Assembly: GCF_042686025.1 (NCBI RefSeq)
Contig: NZ_JBHUOZ010000001.1
Span: forward strand, 620,001 to 684,000
Length of the DNA stretch: 64,000 bases
Direction of reading: 5' to 3'
Source of the DNA: Terrimonas rubra
GTDB lineage: Bacteria > Bacteroidota > Bacteroidia > Chitinophagales > Chitinophagaceae
Shown here: positions 8,363 to 16,171 of the stretch, in pieces
How the letters are laid out: the number at the start of each line of letters is the position of its first letter
Position numbering within the stretch: the first letter of the stretch is position 1
Notes under the pieces: model-generated
Told to the model about the DNA's origin: nothing
Seen by the model: only the letters and a program-made list of their open reading frames with translations
The model's database searches: none
Translations under genes and position numbers: made by a program

Positions 8363-8977
8363 ATGAATGTTCTTATTGTTTCCAAAACCCGTATGCACCA
8401 CGGTCAATGCTGCGTAGGAGGCCTTACGCTTGAAGGGAAAAGCATACGCCTTATCATGAACAATGGCAACTATCCGCCCGAAAACACCGATCTTAGTCCT
8501 GGCTTTATTTACAACATGAAGTTTACTTCAAAATCCAAGATAGACCCTCCACATATTGAAGATGTAATAGTTCAATCATACGACTTGGTTGAACCATTAC
8601 AAGTACGTATGCTAGATTTCATTCGAAATATGGGTGTTCCTGTTTGGGAGGGTAGTCCTGAAGAGTTGTTTGACGGCAAATTACAATGGACAGATAATGG
8701 AAGTGGATATATTAACAAAGCTGACATACCTACACAAAGTGTAGGTTTTTGGATCCCCAACCAGACTCTAAGAAAAAACATTTATTATAAAAAAACAAGA
8801 TATAGCTGTAACTCAAATGACACATGGTATAACATACCATATATTGGTTATGACGATGCCGTTAAAATAATACCAGCAGGCACACTTATACGCGTATCGC
8901 TGGCACGATGGTGGGATCAGATGGGGACAACAGAATTAAGATGTCCGCTTCAATTATCTGGATGGTATGACCGTTAA
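8363..8977 (+). CDS. Dual OB-domain-like protein
   Basis: 204 residues, no signal peptide. The start MNVLIVSKTRMHHGQCCVGG, followed by SIRLIMNNG, and the end GTLIRVSLARWWD with a terminal LQLSGWY, match proteins annotated as dual OB-containing domain, small beta-barrels expected to bind nucleic acid or a nucleotide. I recall such genes next to DUF488 genes in other genomes. Together the three genes read as a compact accessory cassette, possibly a defence or DNA/RNA-modification system. Function is not established. Confidence 0.6.
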   Translation: MNVLIVSKTRMHHGQCCVGGLTLEGKSIRLIMNNGNYPPENTDLSPGFIYNMKFTSKSKIDPPHIEDVIVQSYDLVEPLQVRMLDFIRNMGVPVWEGSPEELFDGKLQWTDNGSGYINKADIPTQSVGFWIPNQTLRKNIYYKKTRYSCNSNDTWYNIPYIGYDDAVKIIPAGTLIRVSLARWWDQMGTTELRCPLQLSGWYDR

Positions 8978-9129
8978 GAATTATTATACGTTGCAGATAA
9001 ACCGTGAAAAGGAGGCATGAAAATCTTATATAATACAAGTCAAGTTAATCATTATTCCTTTAGGTAACAATATTCAAATTATTCCCTCGGCATTGCTATT
9101 CGCTGCTATCACTCACCTATCAACACAAA

Positions 9130-10176
9130 TTAGGTTTCATTATCGTAATAGATTTTATAATACTTTCGGCCACTTTCATCAACCCCCTGTTCAATAAGCT
9201 CCCTACTTCCATGTATGTAGATATGAAAATTTTTGTCAAGCTTCAACACATTTTTAAAAACTCTTGCCTGCTTTTTTACTGCTTGTGTGGATATCTCAAA
9301 GTTGTCTGACAAATCAACTTCATTTTCTTGCCGGTAAGCTTCATCAAACTGCCTGAAAGATTTAATAATATTTGAGTGGTGAAAAACTTCCGTCTCAAAC
9401 TCTTGTTTGTCGAAGGTATCATGCGTTTTAAAATAATCAACAGAGCGATTAAGTAAATCGATTTTATCCGCCTTACTTACTTCAAAATCCTCATCAAGTT
9501 TTTTAGTTACAAATTGCTTGGCGATTCCCAAAAATTGATTAGTTTGATGAAATTCATTTGCAATAGGTTTTATTTTCAAAAAATCATCTCTCCAATATTG
9601 TGCCTCTGCCGATTTGCTCGCATTGTCAATGATTAATACTCTATAGCCTTTTTTTGGATCAGTGTTAAAAATAATACAACCCTTATCTATCCCTTTAATA
9701 TCAAATCCATATTCGTGATTAATAATGAATTTCGATTCTCGGTTTTTCATCTTCAAAAAAGGAACATTAGTTTCTGATTTAAAAATACCAATGGCATCAA
9801 TTATTTGGTCGTCCAAAACAACATTTGAGAACAACACAATATTCAACTCTCCTTCCTTTATTTTTGGATGTAAAGATTGATCATAAAGTAGTTTAGCAAT
9901 ATCTTGTGAGTTCTGAATAAATTTTGTAGGGCTTGAAAAAATCTCTTCGACAACAGAAAAAACACCATTCAATTCTAATTTTACGGGATGTGAAAAACAA
10001 AAGAATTCATCGGTTTTGATAGGCAATAAAAAGTACTTTAGTAAAAAATCTTTTGTATCAGTTGATAAGTCTGTGGGTTCATTCGAAAGTAAAACACTCT
10101 CATCTCTAAGTTTATTTCCAATATGATGAGTTATTAAATTCTGAATTTTAACTTGTGTGAAGTCTAAACTGGTCAT
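9130..10176 (-). CDS. NdpA/YejK-like nucleoid-associated protein
   Basis: 348 residues. The plan fits the 37-kDa nucleoid-associated protein family: an N-terminal DFTQVKIQNLITHHIGNKLRDE segment, a central alpha/beta domain with LNIVLFSNVVLDDQ and DAIGIFKSE, then GCIIFN and RVLIIDN strands, and WRDDFLKIKP near the middle. The C terminus holds FHIYIHGSRELIEQG. Such proteins bind DNA in E. coli. Its ATG overlaps the stop of the preceding gene by 4 bases, so it is translationally coupled to the GapS4-like pair. As last gene of the operon it may be a DNA-binding partner or effector. Confidence 0.7.
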   Translation of the reverse strand: MTSLDFTQVKIQNLITHHIGNKLRDESVLLSNEPTDLSTDTKDFLLKYFLLPIKTDEFFCFSHPVKLELNGVFSVVEEIFSSPTKFIQNSQDIAKLLYDQSLHPKIKEGELNIVLFSNVVLDDQIIDAIGIFKSETNVPFLKMKNRESKFIINHEYGFDIKGIDKGCIIFNTDPKKGYRVLIIDNASKSAEAQYWRDDFLKIKPIANEFHQTNQFLGIAKQFVTKKLDEDFEVSKADKIDLLNRSVDYFKTHDTFDKQEFETEVFHHSNIIKSFRQFDEAYRQENEVDLSDNFEISTQAVKKQARVFKNVLKLDKNFHIYIHGSRELIEQGVDESGRKYYKIYYDNET

Positions 10177-11327
10177 GAGGTCGGAGTATATTGAGTTTTT
10201 AGATTTTGAAGTTTACACCATTCGTATTTTTCAGTTTTGAATTTCTCAAACTCTCTAAAAAGTTGAGTTTTAATCGATGAAAAAGGAACAGCTGAATATT
10301 GATCTTTTGGTTGAATTTTAGGAATATCTACAACAAATTCTATACTCCCAATTCGCTTTTTAAAATCGTAACCTAAAAAGCCAAATCTAATAGTACAGTT
10401 ACCTTCGATTGAAGGCAACTGAAAATCATAAATAATTTCCATTTCGGACAATTCCATATACTTATGCAAATCCTTTTCCTTTAGAAAAGGAAGCTCATGC
10501 AACTTTTCCCCATTTATATTTAATTCTCGAACTTTTGCTAATTCGAGCCATCTGATATCTTCGTGTAGCGCTTCTGAAGGGTCTGGGCCAATATCTAAAA
10601 AGGTAGCTCTTGTATATGTAAAAACATCATTACCTTCGGTCATGCTTAATAAAAACTGAATCCTTTCCTCATTCGTAAAATCTCTGTAAAGAATTCGTTG
10701 AATCTCTTTTTTAGGATTCATATAATTATTTGCTTTAAAATATCTTTCCAAATGTTTCGAAACTTTTTCAGCTATATCAGTTGTTTCGGGGGAGGTATGA
10801 ATAATTTGTAATTGCACTTTGTTGTCTATCGACGTAATTTTTTCAAATGTGACTTTTCCTTTGAATTCACTTTTACCTCTAAACCACGGCTTGCTATAGT
10901 TATTTGTCTCACACTTAAAATCCAAACATACTTTGTTTGGATTATTATCAACCATTGTGAAATTTGGGTTTCCTATTACTTTATACTTAGGGAAGTTCGT
11001 TTTAATTATTTCCTGAATATTAAAATTATCCGGTACAGCGGCGATCAGAGTTTTATCTGTTTCCCACTCTAATGTTCTTGTGATAGTTTTTTCTCTGTCT
11101 TCTTTTGCCTGGAATCTTTCTTTCAGAAACTCGAATTCGTTAGGGCTTAATAATGAAGTAGTTAAAATAGGGAAGGAGCTATCCTCATCACAATTATTAA
11201 CAAAGACACCTTTCATCCTCAGAAGTTGCCTTCTTTCTCTATCTTTTATCGAATCATGTTGCAAAATCGCCCTCAAAGAATCTCCAAAAGGAAGAAATCT
11301 ATTAATGTTCTCATTTATCTTTTCCAT
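10173..11327 (-). CDS. GapS4b-like protein (anti-phage system GAPS4, putative)
   Basis: 384 residues, cytoplasmic. The N terminus resembles what I remember of the GapS4b family: INRFLPFGDSLRAILQ, then LLRMKGVFV, LTTSLLSPNEFEFLKER, a KED motif and TRTLEW. The middle and C-terminal parts are mixed alpha/beta with no enzyme motif I can name. GapS4b works with the nuclease-like GapS4a in the GAPS4 anti-phage system. Here the start overlaps the end of the GapS4a-like gene by one base. The identification rests on memory of the family and needs a profile search. Confidence 0.6.
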   Translation of the reverse strand: MEKINENINRFLPFGDSLRAILQHDSIKDRERRQLLRMKGVFVNNCDEDSSFPILTTSLLSPNEFEFLKERFQAKEDREKTITRTLEWETDKTLIAAVPDNFNIQEIIKTNFPKYKVIGNPNFTMVDNNPNKVCLDFKCETNNYSKPWFRGKSEFKGKVTFEKITSIDNKVQLQIIHTSPETTDIAEKVSKHLERYFKANNYMNPKKEIQRILYRDFTNEERIQFLLSMTEGNDVFTYTRATFLDIGPDPSEALHEDIRWLELAKVRELNINGEKLHELPFLKEKDLHKYMELSEMEIIYDFQLPSIEGNCTIRFGFLGYDFKKRIGSIEFVVDIPKIQPKDQYSAVPFSSIKTQLFREFEKFKTEKYEWCKLQNLKTQYTPTS

Positions 11328-12235
11328 TAATTTCTAAAATTAGGATTATAGTTTTCTACGGAAAGAGTATTTGTAAAAGACGCCTCTTCAACTATTAGCT
11401 TCGCATTATCCACAAGTTGCTCATGTTGTACCCGGTTATAATCAGGGAAAGCAATTATTGTATTAGATTGATAATTTGCAGTAATATTTTTGGCTAAGCC
11501 GATTAATTTAATCAGTTCTTCTTCTTCAAATTTTTCTCTCGAAACAAGGATTAAAGTATTTTTATCAGCGCTGTCTTGAACTCTCATAGGTAAAATATTA
11601 GAGCCTAAATACTGCACTGGCATTATTTTCCCGTTTTTTGGTGTTTCATTATCGTTGTTTAATCCTGTGCTAAAATATGTAAATTCGACTTCCTTCCCGG
11701 GGAATTTACGTTTTACATACTCTATGGCTGAGAAAAAAAACTCTATTTTCTTATTATCCACAAGAAAGACGCCATCGTGGTTGTAGTCTTTAGGGGCTTC
11801 TAGTTTTGATAATTTTTCTAATAAATCAACCGAATCATCATTCACATTATTTAGCCAAAATATCACACCTCTATCAAAAGTCGTTTCAATATTAGAACGA
11901 CTGTTGATGTTTCTTGTTCTTATTTCAGATTTCTTGAAAGACTCAACTGCCATTCCTATATCACGATAATATGACTTAAACTTTTCTACAGGTGCATTAG
12001 GATATTTATCCTTACTATATTTAACTGAAATTAAAATATTTTCAAGTGTTCTTGATATCACGGGGCTTTTATAATGAAAATAGGCATCAATACCATGAGT
12101 GCTTTTCTCATGTTTTTCAGGATCAATACTTGGAATATCAAAGTTTCTAACTGGGTTATGCCAACCAATTAGAGTAAGAAAATCAACAACAATTTCTTCT
12201 CCAACTTCACCTATACGTTTTGAAAATTCTCCCAT
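11327..12235 (-). CDS. GapS4a-like PD-(D/E)XK-type protein (putative anti-phage nuclease)
   Basis: 302 residues. The N terminus reads MGEFSKRIGEVGEEIVVDFL, then THGIDAYFHY and ENILISVKYS. This has the order of a restriction-endonuclease-fold core: helix glutamates E10-E14, D50, and S70-V71-K72. The usual acidic residue two before the lysine is Ser here, so the site may be atypical. The later motifs FDRGVIFWLNN, NHDGVFLVDNKK and IMPVQYLGSNILPMR agree with my memory of GapS4a. It is 22 bases downstream of the XRE gene and overlaps the GapS4b-like gene by one base. Confidence 0.62.
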   Translation of the reverse strand: MGEFSKRIGEVGEEIVVDFLTLIGWHNPVRNFDIPSIDPEKHEKSTHGIDAYFHYKSPVISRTLENILISVKYSKDKYPNAPVEKFKSYYRDIGMAVESFKKSEIRTRNINSRSNIETTFDRGVIFWLNNVNDDSVDLLEKLSKLEAPKDYNHDGVFLVDNKKIEFFFSAIEYVKRKFPGKEVEFTYFSTGLNNDNETPKNGKIMPVQYLGSNILPMRVQDSADKNTLILVSREKFEEEELIKLIGLAKNITANYQSNTIIAFPDYNRVQHEQLVDNAKLIVEEASFTNTLSVENYNPNFRN

Positions 12236-12257
12236 ATTTTCGTGCAGTTATCGTTTT

Positions 12258-12707
12258 TCAATTTATTTTTATCAACTTCTCCAGTCGGGCCATCATCTCG
12301 TCTTTTTCCTTCAGCATTCTTTCATACAACGCAATCTTTTCATCATAAAGCTGAACAACTTTATCAATAGGATTAAAAGTTGGATAGTGATTATACAACG
12401 AATGCATTATTGCATTATCATTATTAGTAACGGTATTAGAAATAATATTCACAGCCTGCTCATCCGTCATATTTTTAAAAGCATCTACGGGCAGTTTCAT
12501 AATATCGGCCACGCGTTTCAGCAGGGGAGCATCGATGGTTTCTTTTTGTTCCAGCAGGGAGATCTTTTGCTGGTTCCAGTCCTCGCCCAGCTCGTAGGCC
12601 AGGGCATCCTGTTTAATGCCCAGCATTTCCCTGAAACGTTTTACGTTGCGGCCTTCGTGTATTTTACTGTTTGTTGGCATAGTGTTGAGTGTTGTCATAA
12701 GAGGCAA
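12258..12707 (-). CDS. XRE-family regulator with C-terminal coiled coil
   Basis: 149 residues; the true start may be one of the later ATGs (codon 4 or 10). Residues 20-75 form a Cro/C1-type HTH: GRNVKRFREMLGIKQDALA, then QKISLLEQKETID. Residues 115-145 are a charged coiled coil (LYDEKIALYERMLKEKDEMM) likely for oligomerisation. It is first in the minus-strand GAPS4-like operon and is a natural candidate for its repressor. The part coding the HTH is GC-rich like the host, whereas the C-terminal part is AT-rich like the island, so the compositional border falls inside this gene near 12480. Confidence 0.8.
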   Translation of the reverse strand: MPLMTTLNTMPTNSKIHEGRNVKRFREMLGIKQDALAYELGEDWNQQKISLLEQKETIDAPLLKRVADIMKLPVDAFKNMTDEQAVNIISNTVTNNDNAIMHSLYNHYPTFNPIDKVVQLYDEKIALYERMLKEKDEMMARLEKLIKIN

Positions 12708-12841
12708 ATTTAGTTAATGTGCGGCATGGCAGCTACTTAAAGATAGGTAAAATACAAACAGCCTGTACGTAAATAACAAACCAAAAAAGTAGGTTACAGC
12801 AATACGGCAGCGTTGCTTTGGGCTATTAAAAACACCACCGT

Positions 12842-13087
12842 ATGCAAATACCCGAAACTACCTGGCTAACCACCCAAACCCGCCGCGTTACCGTACAGGG
12901 CAAAAGTTTTGCCCGTGGCGGCCCCCATGTATACCGCCAGTATAATGTTGTGTACCCCAGCCTGCTGCTTAGCGGCAAATGGCTGCAGCAGTACGGCTTC
13001 CGGCCCGGGCAGGCCGTTATTATTACCTGTAACCATGGCCGGCTGGAGATTAGCCCGGCCGGGGAGGAAACGGGGTTAAACAAGTAA
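12842..13087 (+). CDS. symE: SymE-like type I toxin
   Basis: 81 residues. The core YPSLLLSGKWLQQYGFRPGQ followed by AVIITCNHGRLEISP matches the SymE family pattern PxLxLxGxWLxxxGFxxGxxVxVxxxxGxLxI. E. coli SymE is an AbrB-fold protein that compacts DNA and is held down by an antisense RNA. Its composition is host-like. It stands alone, divergent from the XRE gene. No antisense RNA can be assigned from sequence alone, and Bacteroidota members may have another role. Confidence 0.8.
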   Translation: MQIPETTWLTTQTRRVTVQGKSFARGGPHVYRQYNVVYPSLLLSGKWLQQYGFRPGQAVIITCNHGRLEISPAGEETGLNK

Positions 13088-13219
13088 CTACAGGCCGGGG
13101 CGGCAGCCCTCGTAACCATTTGAAAAATTTCATATATAATTAAAAAATAAAGTTTGTTTTATGGCAGCCGCCCGCTAATTTTATTGTGTTAATAATCATT
13201 TTACCAAATCCACCAACAC

Positions 13220-13786
13220 ATGAACTTTTCTGCCGCCCCGTCCTTTAACAGGACCCTGCCCCTTTTTGTATTTCTCTGCGCCGTATTTTTTGCTCCCTTA
13301 AGCAAAGCCCTGGCACAGGAAACCAAAACCCATATTTCCTCCGATAAAATTTTTATGATCACCTACCCCGTCAAGTGGAAGATCAACCGCATGGAACAGG
13401 CCGAGTTATGCATCAACGGCCCCGGCTCATCCCTGTTCAAACCCTCCATGATAAAGATTGAAATTACCAAACTGGCCGAGGGTTACGAGAAACACGATAT
13501 TAAAAAACTATCGGAGGTAGAAACCAAGATGGCCAAATCGCAGAATACCGACAAGGTTTCTTTTACCATTGAAGAATCGAAGTTTGAAAAAATAAAAGGC
13601 GTGGAATGGTGGATCATCAAAGGCAAGATAACCCAGGGCAAAGAGGTTTTTTTAACCGATAGCTTTAAAGCCATTTACAAAGGCAAGGTATACACGGTAA
13701 CCTACCTGGCCGCCGAAAAGAAGTTTGAAGAGAACAGGGCTGCCGCCAGATCTATCTTTGATACTTTTGAGTTTTTAGCCGATTAA
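13220..13786 (+). CDS. Secreted PsbP/DUF1795-like protein
   Basis: 188 residues with a signal peptide (hydrophobic LPLFVFLCAVFFAPL, cleavage near ALAQ). The mature part starts with ISSDKIFMITYPVKWKI and ends with YTVTYLAAEKKFEENRAAA and FDTFEF. This is the beta-sheet plan of PsbP-like or DUF1795 domains, in which a short lysine- or tryptophan-marked strand opens and a YxxxYxxxxxxF strand with a terminal helix closes. The role is unknown. It ends at a bidirectional terminator shared with the ABC-F gene. Confidence 0.5.
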   Translation: MNFSAAPSFNRTLPLFVFLCAVFFAPLSKALAQETKTHISSDKIFMITYPVKWKINRMEQAELCINGPGSSLFKPSMIKIEITKLAEGYEKHDIKKLSEVETKMAKSQNTDKVSFTIEESKFEKIKGVEWWIIKGKITQGKEVFLTDSFKAIYKGKVYTVTYLAAEKKFEENRAAARSIFDTFEFLAD

Positions 13787-13808
13787 TACATTAGCTACTC
13801 CATAATGA

Positions 13809-13840
13809 CAAGCGGGCTTTACTACAGTAAGGCCCGCTTG
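13809..13840. terminator. Bidirectional hairpin terminator
   Basis: CAAGCGGGC at 13809-13817 pairs with GCCCGCTTG at 13832-13840, between two convergent genes (stops at 13786 and 13858). The inner bases extend the stem partly. It can serve both strands. Confidence 0.7.
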
Positions 13841-13857
13841 TTGTATATCATCCTTAC

Positions 13858-15444
13858 TCACAGCCTTATCTCCTTGTTCAGCTGCAATTGCTCCAAAAAG
13901 TACTGATCGTGCGATACCACCAGTAAAGTGCCCTGGTAATCGCTGATGGCCTGCGTGAGTATATCAATATTCTGCAGATCCAGGTTATTGGTAGGCTCAT
14001 CCAGCACTATCATGTCCGGCGCCTTGTTCAGTATAGCCAGGCAACAAAGGGTTAACCGCATCCTCTCGCCCCCGCTAAGAGCGCTGCAGGGCCGGTCCCA
14101 AAAGTCCTTTCCAAATAAAAACCGGTTGAGCCTTATTTTAATTTCATGCTCCTGCAAGCCGGTATGGTTAAACTGCTGCGCCTGCTGGTAAACCGACAGG
14201 TGGTAGTGCAGCAGGGAATAGTCCTGGTCAATATACACGCTGCCATTTATATGCTGTACCAGCTTGCCCGTGGCCGCTTGCAGCTGCCCCAGTATTAGCT
14301 TAATAAGGGTGGTTTTGCCGGAACCATTACCACCTTTTAGGGCTACCCTGTCGCCGCTTATTAATTGTATGCTTAATGGTTGCGGCCATACGCATTGTTC
14401 GCCGTATTGGTAGTTAATGCCAGTGGCGGTGAGCAGTTCCTTACCCTTGTGCAAAGCGGCATTATCAAAATTAAATTTCATTTTATCGGCCTCCGGCAGT
14501 TCATCGCGCAGCTGTTGCAATTGCGTTTGCAGGCCCTCCTTTTTTTCGGCATGTACCTGTTTGCTTTTAGCCGTACTTTTTTCGGCACTGTTGCGCAGGG
14601 TGTTCATCATAATGGTGGGCACACCGGCTTTCTCCTGCTTTTTTTTACCACGGGCATCAAGTTTTTGCTGGCGCTCCATGGTTTCCCGCTCCTTCTCCTT
14701 TGCCTTACGCAGGGCTTTTTCGCTGGCCTGTACATCATTCAGCAAAGCCTGCATACCAATACGTTTCTGCTCCTCGTAAAAAGCATAGTTACCGCCATAG
14801 AGAGTGAGGCCTTTTTTACTCAATTCGCACACACTATCCAGCAGGTTCAATAAATACCGGTCATGGCTCACCACCAGCAAAGTGCCGGTATAGTGTTGTA
14901 TAAAGTTATACAGCAGTTGCCGGGCCGCATCGTCCAGGTGGTTACTGGGCTCATCCAGCAATACAAATTCCGGCTGGTGTATCATGATACCCGCCAGGAA
15001 TACTTTTGTTTTTTGCCCGCCGCTTAATAAAGCCAGGGGTGTATCCAGCGCCATGCCGGGTAGCTGCCAGTATTCCAGTGCTTCGGTACAACGTTCTTCA
15101 ATGGTCCAGCCATCATTTAAGCGGGTAAAATTTTCTTCGCTAGTATCACCGGCCATAATAGCCTGCAAAGCCTGTATTTTATCCTGCACCTGCAGCGCTT
15201 CGCCAATGGTAATACCATTGTACTGGCCCATCAACTGGGGTATATAATAAGGCGCTGCTTCCGTTATTACCTTGCCGGATGAGGGCATTAGTTTACCCGC
15301 CATAATTTTAAGTAAAACCGATTTGCCCGCACCATTATTACCAATAAGGGCCATTTTATCTTTTGTGGCTACGGATAAGTTCAGGTTGCTGAATAACAAC
15401 TCTTTATCAGGATGTGTATAGGAAATGTGCTGCAATAAAAGCAT
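13858..15444 (-). CDS. ABC-F family ATPase
   Basis: 528 residues with two ABC domains and no membrane segments. Domain 1 has Walker A GNNGAGKS, signature LSGGQKTKV and Walker B FVLLDEPSNHLD. Domain 2 has GGNGSGKT, LSGGERMRL and MIVLDEPTNNLD. A charged linker (EKALRKAKEKERETMERQQK) separates them. ABC-F proteins act on the ribosome in translation rescue or antibiotic resistance. The subfamily resembles resistance-type or Lsa/Vga-like members with a Lys/Glu-rich linker, but the substrate is undetermined. It has a 110-base leader. Confidence 0.88.
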   Translation of the reverse strand: MLLLQHISYTHPDKELLFSNLNLSVATKDKMALIGNNGAGKSVLLKIMAGKLMPSSGKVITEAAPYYIPQLMGQYNGITIGEALQVQDKIQALQAIMAGDTSEENFTRLNDGWTIEERCTEALEYWQLPGMALDTPLALLSGGQKTKVFLAGIMIHQPEFVLLDEPSNHLDDAARQLLYNFIQHYTGTLLVVSHDRYLLNLLDSVCELSKKGLTLYGGNYAFYEEQKRIGMQALLNDVQASEKALRKAKEKERETMERQQKLDARGKKKQEKAGVPTIMMNTLRNSAEKSTAKSKQVHAEKKEGLQTQLQQLRDELPEADKMKFNFDNAALHKGKELLTATGINYQYGEQCVWPQPLSIQLISGDRVALKGGNGSGKTTLIKLILGQLQAATGKLVQHINGSVYIDQDYSLLHYHLSVYQQAQQFNHTGLQEHEIKIRLNRFLFGKDFWDRPCSALSGGERMRLTLCCLAILNKAPDMIVLDEPTNNLDLQNIDILTQAISDYQGTLLVVSHDQYFLEQLQLNKEIRL

Positions 15445-15769
15445 GACAAATTTCTTTTAGAAGTTAACAATAGCGGCTCTGTGATCAGCCGGTGACTATG
15501 TCCATCAGAAAGAAATTAAATCCTACATGCTCTTTTTATTTGTTTGTTGAAGAATGCAAAGGTAGTATTTTATGTAATAAGTTGTGAGTAGTAAGTTATA
15601 AGTTTAGTGTTAACGATTTGTGGGGAGTGAAGAATTTTGAATGATGAGTTATGAATTTTGAATGGCTCGTTGCCTATCGCCAATTGCCCATTGCTAATTG
15701 TCAACTGTCATTTGCCACTTGTCCATTGATAGTATTTTTTTATTAAATTGTTTATAAAACAACCCTATC
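15445..15769. promoter_or_regulatory. Gene-free spacer: ABC-F leader and promoter, then heptamer repeats
   Basis: On the minus strand TACCTTTG at 15564-15557 fits the -7 box TAnnTTTG and would give a leader of about 105 bases before the ABC-F ATG. The leader holds a 6-codon ORF (15505-15485, MDIVTG then stop) and an ATG directly followed by TAG. From about 15580 to 15730 the spacer consists of 7-bp-period repeats of the types AGTTATA, GAATTTT and TTGTCCA. Confidence 0.5.
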
Positions 15770-15988
15770 ATGTCGTTTCAAGCCTATATTGATAACATCA
15801 AAGCCAAAACCGGGAAAACGCCTGCTGATTTTAAAAAGCTGGCCGAGAAAAAAGGATTTATAGTTAAAGGCGAACTGAATCCCAAAACCAAGGCCACAGA
15901 AGTTACCAACTGGCTTAAAGAAGAGTTTGAACTGGGACACGGGCATGCTATGGCTATTTATGCCACGTTTAAAGGAAAAACCTCCTGA
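15770..15988 (+). CDS. DUF4287 small protein
   Basis: 72 residues. MSFQAYIDNIKAKTGKTP followed by DFKKLAEKKG and the ending ELGHGHAMAIYATFKG match DUF4287. No membrane or signal segment is seen. The domain's function is not known; it often occurs alone or with DUF5655. The gene is isolated, flanked on both sides by heptamer repeats. Confidence 0.85.
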   Translation: MSFQAYIDNIKAKTGKTPADFKKLAEKKGFIVKGELNPKTKATEVTNWLKEEFELGHGHAMAIYATFKGKTS

Positions 15989-16110
15989 GAAGAATGATGA
16001 GTTATGAATGATGAATTATGAATAACAAATCCTCTATTGCCCATTCCTAATTGTCAACTGTCAATTCTCATTTGTCCATTGTCACTTGTCAATTGTCCAT
16101 TCATAAAACT
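15989..16110. repeat. Heptamer-period intergenic repeat
   Basis: The stretch reads as AATGATG, AATTATG-type heptamers, then TTGCCCA, TTGTCAA, CTGTCAA, TTGTCCA, TTGTCAC, TTGTCAA-type heptamers with a consistent 7-bp period and many substitutions. Confidence 0.75.
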
Positions 16111-16120
16111 CAACAGCAAT

Positions 16121-16148
16121 AAAAAAGCCACCGTATTCACGATGGCTT
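16121..16148 (-). terminator. Terminator of rho
   Basis: On the minus strand a GCCATCGT/ACGGTGGC hairpin (one mismatch, 4-base loop) is followed by six T, starting 24 bases after the rho stop codon. Confidence 0.7.
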
Positions 16149-16171
16149 CAATAGTATAAATCATTAATTTT

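Noticed and set aside
9017..9067. A 16-codon ORF with a strong AAGGAGG just upstream
   Set aside because: Too short to support, no homologue recognised, and Shine-Dalgarno matches are weak evidence in Bacteroidota.
12099..12713. A 204-residue plus-strand ORF opposite the XRE and GapS4a-like genes
   Set aside because: It lies antisense to two well-supported genes, has no recognisable domain and reads like low-complexity hydrophobic shadow sequence.
15989..16110. Heptamer tracts as a CRISPR array
   Set aside because: No exact repeat of 20-40 bases and no unique spacers; the period is 7 bp.
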